This document shows positions 7,519-14,535 of a stretch of DNA of 45,251 nt, one piece after another. The stretch's first letter is position 1, and each line of letters begins with the position of its first letter. Below the pieces are notes generated by a model. That model ran no database searches. It saw only the letters and a list, made by a program, of their open reading frames with translations, and was not told the DNA's origin. The stretch lies in assembly GCA_018714845.1 (NCBI GenBank), contig DVMR01000042.1, forward strand, positions 1-45,251, in the 5' to 3' direction. Position numbers and translations under genes: made by a program. The stretch comes from Candidatus Ventrousia excrementavium. GTDB taxonomy: Bacteria > Bacillota > Clostridia > Oscillospirales > Butyricicoccaceae.

Positions 7519-7992
7519 TTGAAGGTATGTGTTTGTTCTGATTCGCACGGCAACGCTGCGGGCATGACCAAAATGCTCGAGTACGAAGCGCCGGATGTTT
7601 TTATTTTTCTGGGCGATGGGTTGAGGGACCTGAAGGCTCTGAAACTGCCGTCAAACTGCCGCAGATACGCAGTGCGGGGAAATTGTGACTTTGGTGCTGA
7701 TGAACCGGAAATGAGGCTCTTGAACTTGGAAAACATTCGAATCCTGATGGTTCATGGTCACCGCTATGCGGTGAAAAGCAGCCTGTTGCGGCTCAGCTTG
7801 CTGGCGCAGGAGCACCGGGCCGACGTTACATTATACGGGCACACACACCGTCAGGATGCCCAGTGGATCGACGACCGTCTACTTCTGTGTCCCGGCAGTG
7901 TCGGAAGTTCGCACGGCAGCTATGCGGTGCTGTCGGTAGACCACGGCCGTTTTGATTTCGTGCTGAAGGGTAGAGGGGCGCTTCAGCCGTGA
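7519..7992 (+). CDS. YfcE/MJ0936-family metallophosphoesterase
   Basis: 157 residues, small calcineurin-like phosphodiesterase. Metal-binding motifs appear in order: D-x-H in SDSHG near the N-terminus, FLGDG, RGNCD (the GNxD variant), VHGHR, and YGHTH. The family hydrolyses phosphodiester model substrates with Mn or Ni; the physiological substrate is uncertain. I favour the TTG at 7519, because homologues start MKV-x-x-x-SDSHG and AAGGG lies about 8 nt upstream. A GTG at 7510 would add three residues but has no room for a ribosome site. In many Firmicutes the gene follows rph/rdgB; that context is absent here. Confidence 0.8.
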   Translation: MKVCVCSDSHGNAAGMTKMLEYEAPDVFIFLGDGLRDLKALKLPSNCRRYAVRGNCDFGADEPEMRLLNLENIRILMVHGHRYAVKSSLLRLSLLAQEHRADVTLYGHTHRQDAQWIDDRLLLCPGSVGSSHGSYAVLSVDHGRFDFVLKGRGALQP

Positions 7993-8047
7993 TCCGGAAG
8001 ACTCCCAATAGAAGAGTTGGCTCTACTAGGATTTGCGGAGATAAACA

Positions 8048-8590
8048 ATGAGGGGATTCGAACGAAAAAATCAGTTGCTTTCCCTTTGCGGGTTAAATTG
8101 TGGATTGTGCCCGATGCTTTTAGACGGTCATTGCGGCGGCTGTGGCCATGGGAACCAATCTTGCAAAATTGCAAGATGCAGCCTGAAGCATGGCGGCTTG
8201 GAGTATTGCTTTGAGTGTAGCGAATATCCCTGTGAAACGTATTTGCGCGCCGGGGAGTTTGACTCATTTATTTCCCATCGAAATCAAAAGCTTGATATGG
8301 AGAAGGCAAAGAACATTGGAATCAATGCCTATAATGCCGAACAAAGGGAAAAAAGTGAAATCCTGCGAGGGCTTTTGTCTGACTATAATGATGGGCGAAG
8401 AAAAAGCTTTTTCTGTACGGCAATCAATTTGTTGGATTTGCAGGATATCAGAGAAATATTGCAGAAGCTCTCAAAGATTCCGGGTATAGACAGTCAGCCG
8501 CTGAAAGAAAAGAGCACTTGGGCAGTTGACTTGTTCCAAGAGGCGGCAAAGAAACAGGGAGTGGAGCTCAAGCTGCGAAGAAAGAAATAA
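8048..8590 (+). CDS. DUF3795 Cys-rich protein
   Basis: 180 residues. The N-terminal ~60 residues hold the DUF3795 Cys pattern: CGLNCGLCP, then CGGCG, CKIARCS, and CFECSEYPC, about eleven Cys that probably bind zinc or an Fe-S cluster. The C-terminal part is helical and Lys-rich with no motif I know. The function of the family is unknown. Base composition drops here: lines 8281-8340 and 8341-8400 contain 22 and 26 G+C of 60, clearly below the flanking genes, which suggests later acquisition. GCGGAG lies about 8 nt before the ATG. The gene stands alone and ends before a strong bidirectional hairpin. Confidence 0.75.
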   Translation: MRGFERKNQLLSLCGLNCGLCPMLLDGHCGGCGHGNQSCKIARCSLKHGGLEYCFECSEYPCETYLRAGEFDSFISHRNQKLDMEKAKNIGINAYNAEQREKSEILRGLLSDYNDGRRKSFFCTAINLLDLQDIREILQKLSKIPGIDSQPLKEKSTWAVDLFQEAAKKQGVELKLRRKK

Positions 8591-8630
8591 GCAAACTATG
8601 CTGAAAGAAAATCACAGAATCGATATAAAA

Positions 8631-8657
8631 ATCCTCCGTATATACTATACGGAGGAT
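8631..8657. terminator. Bidirectional intrinsic terminator between DUF3795 gene and nth
   Basis: Perfect 12-bp inverted repeat (8631-8642 and 8646-8657) with a 3-nt loop. Minus-strand transcripts read a T-rich stretch right after the stem (complement of 8622-8630), giving a classic terminator for nth. On the plus strand the flank is only moderately T-rich. Confidence 0.8.
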
Positions 8658-8705
8658 TCGTTGTCTTGTGAATATCCAGAAATAGGCGCAGTGCTTTATT
8701 GAAAT

Positions 8706-9329
8706 TTACTTGGTTACCGCGCATAGGTCGGACAATGGACATTCTGTACAGCGGGGCGATCTTGCCCGGCAGATGTCGCGGCCAAAGTGGACAAACCGAT
8801 GACAGAGAGACGCCTGCTCCTGAGGCTCGACGATTTTTTTTAGGTCCATTTCCACCTTATACGGGTCTGTTTCTTTGGTCAGGCCCAGACGCCCTGCGAT
8901 GCGGATGCAGTGCGTATCGGCCACAATAGCAGGCTGGCCATAAATGTCTGACAAAATCAGGTTGGCAGTTTTGCGGCCAATGCCGGGCAGGCTGAGCAGT
9001 TCGTCCATCGTGTCTGGCACGCGGCCGCCGAACCGGGAGAGCAGCATCATAGCGCCTTCCTTGATGTCCTTGCCTTTGGTCTTGTACAGACCGCACGGCC
9101 GGACAATTTCGCAGATATCATCGAGATCAGCGGCGGCCAGAGCCTCAAGCGTCGGGTATTTTGAAAACAGGACTTCGGTCACCTGATTGACGCGAGCGTC
9201 CGTGCACTGTGCTGAAAGGCGCGTGGCGAACAGCAATTCGTAATCTTTCACAGCAACCAGCGAACAGCTGTCTGGGTAAATTGCCCTAAGGCGTTCGACG
9301 ACCAGAGCGGCCTTTTCTTTTTTCCTCAT
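8706..9329 (-). CDS. nth: Endonuclease III (DNA glycosylase/AP lyase)
   Basis: 207 residues, the usual family length. Removes oxidised pyrimidines and cuts at the abasic site in base-excision repair. The helix-hairpin-helix LPGIGRKTAN carries catalytic K120, VADTH carries D138, and the C-terminal Fe-S loop has Cys 187, 194, 197 and 203 in the C-x6-C-x2-C-x5-C spacing. The DNA-contacting LSAQCTDARVN segment is near residue 39. The ribosome site is weak (GGTGAT, about 7 nt before ATG). It has its own promoter overlapping that of glyA, and ends before a bidirectional terminator. Confidence 0.95.
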   Translation of the reverse strand: MRKKEKAALVVERLRAIYPDSCSLVAVKDYELLFATRLSAQCTDARVNQVTEVLFSKYPTLEALAAADLDDICEIVRPCGLYKTKGKDIKEGAMMLLSRFGGRVPDTMDELLSLPGIGRKTANLILSDIYGQPAIVADTHCIRIAGRLGLTKETDPYKVEMDLKKIVEPQEQASLCHRFVHFGRDICRARSPRCTECPLSDLCAVTK

Positions 9330-9396
9330 GGATTATCACCAAGCCCCACAATGTATTTTTGCATGGATTGAACGAAATCACAACTTGTCCGAAACA

Positions 9397-9426
9397 ATTA
9401 TAGCATATCTGTTGAAATAAAATCAA
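9397..9426 (-). promoter_or_regulatory. Sigma-A-type promoter of nth
   Basis: On the minus strand TTGATT (complement of 9421-9426), 18-bp spacer, TATAAT (complement of 9397-9402). It would give a leader of about 60 nt. The element overlaps the divergent glyA promoter. Confidence 0.55.
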
Positions 9427-9440
9427 ATAAAGGTTATAAT
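9412..9440 (+). promoter_or_regulatory. Sigma-A-type promoter of glyA
   Basis: TTGAAA (9412-9417), 17-bp spacer, perfect TATAAT (9435-9440). Predicted leader about 80 nt, including a 12-bp palindrome. It shares sequence with the nth promoter on the other strand. Confidence 0.75.
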
Positions 9441-9490
9441 GATTGCATTGGCGCATTTCTGCCCTGATAAAGTTCGGAACTGTTTGATCC

Positions 9491-9502
9491 ATTGCTAGCA
9501 AT
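9491..9502. repeat. 12-bp palindrome in the glyA leader
   Basis: ATTGCTAGCAAT, a perfect palindrome just upstream of the glyA AGGAGG (9511-9516). It could be an operator site. It is too compact to form a stable hairpin without an open loop. Confidence 0.4.
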
Positions 9503-9525
9503 TTATTTTAAGGAGGCATTTGCTT

Positions 9526-10770
9526 ATGATTAAAGAAAACATGGAATTTGTCGCGCAGATGGACCCTGAGGTCGGCAGCGCGATGATGGATGAATACAAT
9601 CGGCAGCGCCGTAATATCGAGCTGATTGCTTCTGAGAACTTTGTCAGCCCTGCTGTTATGCTGGCGATGGGGTCCTGCCTGACAAATAAATATGCCGAGG
9701 GCTATCCCGGCAAGCGTTACTACGGCGGGTGCGAGTGTGTTGACGTGGTCGAGAATATCGCCCGCGAGCGCGCATGCAAACTGTTTGGCGCCGACCATGC
9801 CAATGTTCAGCCGCATAGCGGTGCTTCGGCTAACAATGCAGTTTATTTTGCGCTGGTCAAGCCGGGCGATACGGTCATGGGCATGAATCTGGCCCACGGC
9901 GGACATCTGACGCACGGCAGTCCGGTTAATATTTCGGGCAGCTATTACAATATCGTGCCCTACAGCCTCAGTGAAGAGACCGAGACCATTGATTATGATG
10001 AGGTTTGGAAGCTGGCCAAGCAGCACAAGCCCAAAATGATTATCGCCGGCGCTTCGGCGTATCCGCGTGAGATTCGGTTTGACAAATTTGCCGAAATCGC
10101 CAAGGATGTTGGCGCTTACCTGATGGTTGATATGGCGCACATCGCCGGTCTGGTTGCAACAGGACTGCACATGAACCCCGTTCCCTATGCCGACGTTGTC
10201 ACTACTACCACGCACAAAACGCTGCGCGGCCCGCGTGGTGGCATGATTCTGTGCAAGGAAGAGCTGGCCAAGCAAATCGACAAGGCGGTTTTCCCGGGCA
10301 CACAGGGCGGCCCGCTTGAGCACATCATTGCGGCTAAGGCCGTTTGTCTGGGTGAAGCGCTCAAGCCCGAGTTTAAGGCCTATCAGCAGCAGGTTGTCAA
10401 AAATGCCAAGGCCCTGGCCGAGGCGCTGGTTGAAGAGGGATTCCGTCTCGTCTCGGGCGGCACGGACAATCATCTGATGCTGGTTGACCTGCGTAACTTC
10501 AACGTCACAGGCAAGGATATGCAGAACCGTCTGGATGAGGTCTATATCACATTGAATAAAAACGCCATCCCCAACGACCCGGCCAGCCCGTTCGTTACGA
10601 GCGGCGTGCGTATCGGTACCCCGGCTGCCACCACCCGCGGCTTTAAGGAGCCTGAAATGAAGAAGATTGCCCAGTTCATCAAGTGGGCGGCTGTTGACTT
10701 CGAGGGTAAGGCTGACGCTATTCGCGCCGGTGTGACCGAATTGTGCAGCCAGTTCCCGCTGTACGAATAG
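9526..10770 (+). CDS. glyA: Serine hydroxymethyltransferase
   Basis: 414 residues, normal family length. PLP enzyme that converts serine plus tetrahydrofolate to glycine plus 5,10-methylene-THF, feeding one-carbon metabolism in the cytoplasm. Motifs: the [12 protein letters not shown] block, [20 protein letters not shown], and the PLP lysine K231 in [13 protein letters not shown]. The ATG at 9526 is chosen over a TTG 6 nt earlier because AGGAGG lies 9 nt upstream. A strong promoter precedes it. The DUF3830 gene begins 10 nt after the stop, so the two are co-transcribed up to the terminator at 11211. Confidence 0.97.
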   Translation: MIKENMEFVAQMDPEVGSAMMDEYNRQRRNIELIASENFVSPAVMLAMGSCLTNKYAEGYPGKRYYGGCECVDVVENIARERACKLFGADHANVQPHSGASANNAVYFALVKPGDTVMGMNLAHGGHLTHGSPVNISGSYYNIVPYSLSEETETIDYDEVWKLAKQHKPKMIIAGASAYPREIRFDKFAEIAKDVGAYLMVDMAHIAGLVATGLHMNPVPYADVVTTTTHKTLRGPRGGMILCKEELAKQIDKAVFPGTQGGPLEHIIAAKAVCLGEALKPEFKAYQQQVVKNAKALAEALVEEGFRLVSGGTDNHLMLVDLRNFNVTGKDMQNRLDEVYITLNKNAIPNDPASPFVTSGVRIGTPAATTRGFKEPEMKKIAQFIKWAAVDFEGKADAIRAGVTELCSQFPLYE

Positions 10771-10780
10771 GGGCAGCGCG

Positions 10781-11200
10781 ATGACAAAGCTGGAAATTGT
10801 CGCCGGCGGATACCGTATGGTCGGTGAGCTGCTGGAGGACAAAGCGCCCAAGACCTGTGCTGTCTTCAAAAAAATGCTTCCGCTCAAAAACAAGATCATC
10901 CATGTGCGTTGGAGCGGGCAAGGCGTTTGGATTCCTTATGGAGACGAGCGCACGGGGCTGGAGTATGAAAACAACACCAGCCATCCCGCGCCGGGAGAAA
11001 TGCTGTTTTATCCGGGTGGCGTCAGTGAGATGGAGCTGATTCTCGCTTATGGCCGGTGCCTGTTTTCGAGCACTTCTGGGCAGTTGTCAGGCAACCACTT
11101 CCTGACCATTACCGAAGGGCGCGAGCATCTCGAAGCATTGGGTGAGAAAGCCCTGTGGGAAGGTGCGCAGGATATCGCGATTGATTATTTGAAAGAGTAG
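10781..11200 (+). CDS. DUF3830 (cyclophilin-like fold) protein
   Basis: 139 residues. The opening (a short beta-rich stretch, then APKTCAVFKKMLP and HVRWSGQGVWIPYG) matches the DUF3830/cyclophilin-like small domain family I recall from clostridia and proteobacteria. The role is unknown; the fold relates to peptidyl-prolyl isomerases but catalytic residues are not conserved enough to claim activity. It lies 10 nt behind glyA with a GGGG ribosome site, so it is probably expressed with it. The operon ends at a strong hairpin 10 nt after the stop. Confidence 0.7.
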   Translation: MTKLEIVAGGYRMVGELLEDKAPKTCAVFKKMLPLKNKIIHVRWSGQGVWIPYGDERTGLEYENNTSHPAPGEMLFYPGGVSEMELILAYGRCLFSSTSGQLSGNHFLTITEGREHLEALGEKALWEGAQDIAIDYLKE

Positions 11201-11210
11201 ATTTGTCCAA

Positions 11211-11245
11211 AGAAAAGGCATGACCGCCGTCATGCCTTTTCTTGT
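11211..11245 (+). terminator. Intrinsic terminator of the glyA operon
   Basis: 14-bp perfect inverted repeat, 11211-11224 and 11229-11242, 4-nt loop, with TTTT inside the 3' arm. It ends only about 20 nt before the next start codon. Confidence 0.8.
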
Positions 11246-11263
11246 CGTTGAGAGGTGAGGCTG

Positions 11264-12037
11264 GTGGAGAAAAAAGGCAGAGCCGTTGTTCTGGCGCTGG
11301 GTGCATTTTTTGTGATGGCCTTTGTGCAGAGCATGTGTATGGCGCTGCTCAGCGAGCTGTGGGGGCCGGAACAGGCCCAGGCCGGGCAAACGCTGGTGCT
11401 CGGTCTGTCTGCGATTATTGTGACAGCGTTGCTGGCGCTGGCTGACAAGACCCTGCCGCAGCCAGTGCTTCGTCCTGTTATGCGTGTGTCGACTGACGGG
11501 TTGACTGCAGCGGTCTGTGCGCTTTTGGGGGCCGCGGCTAACTGTACCCTGTCAGCCGGGCTTTCTGTGGCATCGTTCAATGAGCAGCTGCTGGCTGAAT
11601 ACACACAGGCAGTCCCTATGGGCAAGGGGGCAGCGCTGTGGCTTGAGCTGGCAGCTTACTGCCTGCTGATTCCTGTTATGGAAGAAATGCTGTTTCGCGG
11701 TTTCATTCTGGATGTTTTGCGGCAGGCTTTTCCGCTCGCAGCGGCAGCCGGACTGGAATGCCTGATTTTTGCCTGGGGGCATGGACAGATTTTGTGGTTT
11801 TTGTATGCCCTTGCCATGGGCGGCGTGCTGACCTGGCTGCGGCTGAAAACAGGAAGCCTTTACGCTCCAATCGCCTTTCACATCGCGTTTAACGGAGCCA
11901 ACTACTTGCAGCCATGGCTGTATTCTGCGGCAGGGGAGAACCGTCAGGGGCTGGTGGTTCTGTTTCTGGCCGGGCTGCTTGTTTGCCTGTGTACGGCTGT
12001 GGCCTTGATGCGCTTACGGCAAAAGGGCAAAGGATAA
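11264..12037 (+). CDS. CPBP-family intramembrane metalloprotease (CAAX protease/bacteriocin-processing type)
   Basis: 257 residues, about eight hydrophobic segments. All three family motifs are present: E140-E141-x-x-x-R145 in EEMLFRG, F-x-x-x-H ending at H173 in FAWGH, and H206-x-x-x-N210 in HIAFN. These residues form the glutamate-activated intramembrane site of Abi/CAAX proteases. Bacterial members are linked to peptide maturation, bacteriocin immunity or signalling; the substrate here is unknown. I use the GTG at 11264, with GAGGTGAGG just upstream; a GTG at 11255 is inside that ribosome site. The gene starts about 20 nt after the glyA terminator, so it needs its own promoter, which I cannot see, or readthrough. 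Confidence 0.85.
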   Translation: MEKKGRAVVLALGAFFVMAFVQSMCMALLSELWGPEQAQAGQTLVLGLSAIIVTALLALADKTLPQPVLRPVMRVSTDGLTAAVCALLGAAANCTLSAGLSVASFNEQLLAEYTQAVPMGKGAALWLELAAYCLLIPVMEEMLFRGFILDVLRQAFPLAAAAGLECLIFAWGHGQILWFLYALAMGGVLTWLRLKTGSLYAPIAFHIAFNGANYLQPWLYSAAGENRQGLVVLFLAGLLVCLCTAVALMRLRQKGKG

Positions 12038-12041
12038 AAGC

Positions 12042-12073
12042 AAAGCGGCAGGAGATATCCTGCCGCTTTTTTT
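12042..12073. terminator. Bidirectional intrinsic terminator between CPBP gene and ricT operon
   Basis: 12-bp perfect inverted repeat (12042-12053 and 12058-12069), 4-nt loop, followed by a T7 run on the plus strand. It lies directly between two convergent stop codons and overlaps the last codons of ricT, so it likely ends both transcripts. Confidence 0.85.
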
Positions 12074-13283
12074 ATGCCTGTTGAGAGTCAGAGGCTCCAG
12101 ATTGTGCATTTTCTGACTGACGGGACTCGCTGCTGCGCCGCTGACCACCTCGCCCGCCGCGGTGCCGGCGTCGATGCGAACTCGAGGCAGAGCGTTCTTT
12201 CTGGGGAACACCACCGGTTTGTCCGCCTGCATCGTTGGCTGCCGGCACAGCCGGTTCTTTAGGCCTGGCTGTTTGTTCGCTCTGGGGACGCTTCTCGCGA
12301 GGTGGGCGAGCGCCCTTGTCATTGCGCGGTGGCCGGGGAGCATTTTTGTTCTGAGTATTCCGCGGCCTGGACGACTGTTCGTTTCGAGGCTTGGGCGTGC
12401 GGTACTGTGCGCCGCCGGCAGCGGATGATTCGGATACCGGCTCTGCTGCAGCCGGCTCGGATGAAATGACGGGTTCATGGCCGGGAAAACCGCATTCCGC
12501 GCAGGGAAAGACAACAGGCGAGTCGGGTGAATTGTGCAGACGCACCTTACAGCAGCCTTTGAGCAGTGAGACATCCATCACCGTTCCGCGCCCCTGCGGC
12601 GTATCGACCTCAGTGTCCACTTTGGGCGAACTGCGAATCAGCTCTTTATAGGCTTCACTTTCATATTTCAGACAGCACATCAGGCGGCCGCAGGTGCCGG
12701 AAATCTTGCTGGGATTGAGAGACAGCCCCTGCTCTTTTGCCATATTGATGGACACCGGCTGAAAATCATCAAGAAAAGTCGTACAGCACAGAGGACGGCC
12801 GCAATAGCCCAGTCCGCCAATCATTTTGGCCTCGTCACGAACGCCAATCTGCCGCAATTCAATGCGGGTACGGAAAACCGAGGCCAGGTCTTTGACCAGT
12901 TCGCGGAAGTCAATGCGCCCATCTGCACTGAAATAAAAGAGAATCTTGCTGTGGTCGAATGCGTATTCAACGGCGACCAGCTTCATATCCAGACGGTGCT
13001 TGGCGATTTTCTCTTCGCAGATGCGAAAAGCATCCTTTTCAAGTCGGGAATTTTCTTCTATGACGGCCAAATCATGCTCATTGGCCTTACGGACGACCCT
13101 TTTAAGCGGTTTAACAATCAGTTCGTCGCTGACTTCGTGGTTGGCCGTCGCCACCTCACCGCTTTCGATGCCCCGGGCCGTCTCGACAATAACATGGTCG
13201 CCCACTGACACCTGCAGGCCCGCAGGGTCAAAAAAGTAGACCTTACCGACCTTTTTAAATCGCACACCGATTACTTCTGTCAT
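12072..13283 (-). CDS. ricT: PSP1-family protein RicT (YaaT) with Arg/Gly-rich C-terminal tail
   Basis: 403 residues, against about 275 in Bacillus YaaT. The first ~270 residues are a standard PSP1 domain with the Fe-S ligand cysteines C161, C166, C167, C198 and C203 (CGRPLCC and CGRLMCC). RicT with RicA and RicF forms an Fe-S complex that steers RNase Y-dependent mRNA maturation and supports sporulation, competence and biofilm. The remaining ~130 residues are low-complexity, rich in Pro, Arg, Gly, Glu and Ser, and end with RRHRGGRGGQRR, resembling RNA-binding RGG tails. The ATG overlaps the holB stop by 4 nt. Last gene of the minus-strand operon. Confidence 0.9.
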   Translation of the reverse strand: MTEVIGVRFKKVGKVYFFDPAGLQVSVGDHVIVETARGIESGEVATANHEVSDELIVKPLKRVVRKANEHDLAVIEENSRLEKDAFRICEEKIAKHRLDMKLVAVEYAFDHSKILFYFSADGRIDFRELVKDLASVFRTRIELRQIGVRDEAKMIGGLGYCGRPLCCTTFLDDFQPVSINMAKEQGLSLNPSKISGTCGRLMCCLKYESEAYKELIRSSPKVDTEVDTPQGRGTVMDVSLLKGCCKVRLHNSPDSPVVFPCAECGFPGHEPVISSEPAAAEPVSESSAAGGAQYRTPKPRNEQSSRPRNTQNKNAPRPPRNDKGARPPREKRPQSEQTARPKEPAVPAANDAGGQTGGVPQKERSASSSHRRRHRGGRGGQRRSSESRQSENAQSGASDSQQA

Positions 13284-14206
13284 GTGTTCCTCCAGGAATG
13301 CTTAAGGTTGTCGCCGCAAAAAGCGGCCAATGCTCCCGAGAGAGCGGTTACCGAGGCATTAAAAGCGGTCTGTGCTTTCTGCTTTTCGACATACTCGTAC
13401 AAAGACAGCAAAAACCCCGAATCAGACGTACCCTGCCGGACTAAAACAGCCAGGCGCTTGCAGAGTGCATCGCAAAATTGTGCATAATCGTCGCGCGACA
13501 GGCGCGACGCATCCATGCAACATGAAAAAACCGACAGCTCGTCCTGCCTGAGCGCTGAAGCAAAGCTGCCGGCCAGCGTGTCGACGTCGCTCTGCGCACC
13601 CGAGAGGATATCGATGGCCGGACCGAGATAGCCGCCGCTGCTTTCGATTGCCTGACAGACGGCGTCCGGTCCGGCCTGGGGAAAACGCTGTGCCAGCAGC
13701 TCGCGCAGCAGCTCTGGGTCCAGGGGTTCAAGCCGGTAATGCATGCTGCGCGAACGCACAGTCTGCAAAAGTACCTCGCTGTTTTCACAGAGCAGGATAA
13801 AAACTGTAGAGACAGGCTCTTCCAGCACTTTCAGCAGGGCGTTCTGGCTCTGCACGTTCATTTTATCAGCGGCGTTGATAACGAATACCTTGCGTGCAGC
13901 TTCGCTGGGGCGAATGAAGGAACGGGCACGCAGTTCGCGCACCGCATCGACCTTGATCTCGCCGCCATCCGGGTTAAAAAACTCATAATCCGGGTGTGAG
14001 CCCGCTTTCATGCGGACACATGCACCACAGCGGCCGCAGGGGGCCGGATCCTGCGTACACAGCAATCCCATGGCAATGTCAAAGGCTGCTGTACGCTTGC
14101 CCGAGCCCCGGGGGCCGCTGAGGATAATGCATCCGCTGTCCAGCGCATGTGCGCTGGCAAAAGCGTGCTTGATGGATTCATTCCCAAGCAGGGAAGGAAA
14201 AAGCAT
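13280..14206 (-). CDS. holB: DNA polymerase III delta-prime subunit (HolB)
   Basis: 308 residues. Clamp-loader subunit with an AAA+ core: a P-loop GPRGSGKRT near residue 31, the four-Cys zinc module starting at C50 (C-x7-C-x2-C-x2-C: PCGRCGACV), and the sensor/SRC-like QNALLKVLEEP and TVRSRS motifs. It opens the sliding clamp on DNA with DnaX and HolA at the replisome. It begins 5 nt after the darA stop and overlaps ricT by 4 nt, the conserved yaaQ-holB-yaaT order of Bacillus. The yaaR gene found between yaaQ and holB in Bacillus is missing here. Confidence 0.92.
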   Translation of the reverse strand: MLFPSLLGNESIKHAFASAHALDSGCIILSGPRGSGKRTAAFDIAMGLLCTQDPAPCGRCGACVRMKAGSHPDYEFFNPDGGEIKVDAVRELRARSFIRPSEAARKVFVINAADKMNVQSQNALLKVLEEPVSTVFILLCENSEVLLQTVRSRSMHYRLEPLDPELLRELLAQRFPQAGPDAVCQAIESSGGYLGPAIDILSGAQSDVDTLAGSFASALRQDELSVFSCCMDASRLSRDDYAQFCDALCKRLAVLVRQGTSDSGFLLSLYEYVEKQKAQTAFNASVTALSGALAAFCGDNLKHSWRNT

Positions 14207-14211
14207 AAAAA

Positions 14212-14535
14212 TTACACCTTTTCAAAACGCTCGACGTTGAGGACAAAAATGGTCGCGCCGCCGACAGTGACCTCGACCGGCATGGAGGGGTAGAAGTTAA
14301 TGCCCGCTTCCGATGTAGTGGGAATGACCTGCTTGCGGCTCTTGGAATATTTGCCGATGATATCGATGACAGCCTGAACACGGTCATCTTTGACACCGAT
14401 GAGAATCGTGACGTTGCCGGCGCGAAGGAAGCCGCCCGTTGTAGACAGTCTGGTGACTGAATAGCCCTCTTTCATCAGGTTCTGGATGACGGCAGAAGCA
14501 TCATCAGCATTCAGGATAGCAATGAGCATTTTCAT
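14212..14535 (-). CDS. darA: Cyclic-di-AMP receptor DarA (YaaQ/PstA, PII-like)
   Basis: 107 residues, standard length. PII-like trimeric signalling protein that binds c-di-AMP in the cytoplasm; targets are unknown. Signature segments: an N-terminal MLIAILNADDA strand-helix, RLSTTGGFLRAGN, which forms part of the nucleotide site, and ILIGVKDDRV. The ATG is well spaced behind AGGAGG (9 nt) and overlaps the decarboxylase stop by 4 nt (ATGA). Located between a lysine-type decarboxylase and holB as in Bacillus, but without tmk. Confidence 0.93.
   Translation of the reverse strand: MKMLIAILNADDASAVIQNLMKEGYSVTRLSTTGGFLRAGNVTILIGVKDDRVQAVIDIIGKYSKSRKQVIPTTSEAGINFYPSMPVEVTVGGATIFVLNVERFEKV

Noticed and set aside
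9508-10899. 463-codon minus-strand frame across glyA
   Set aside because: Antisense shadow of a clear glyA gene.
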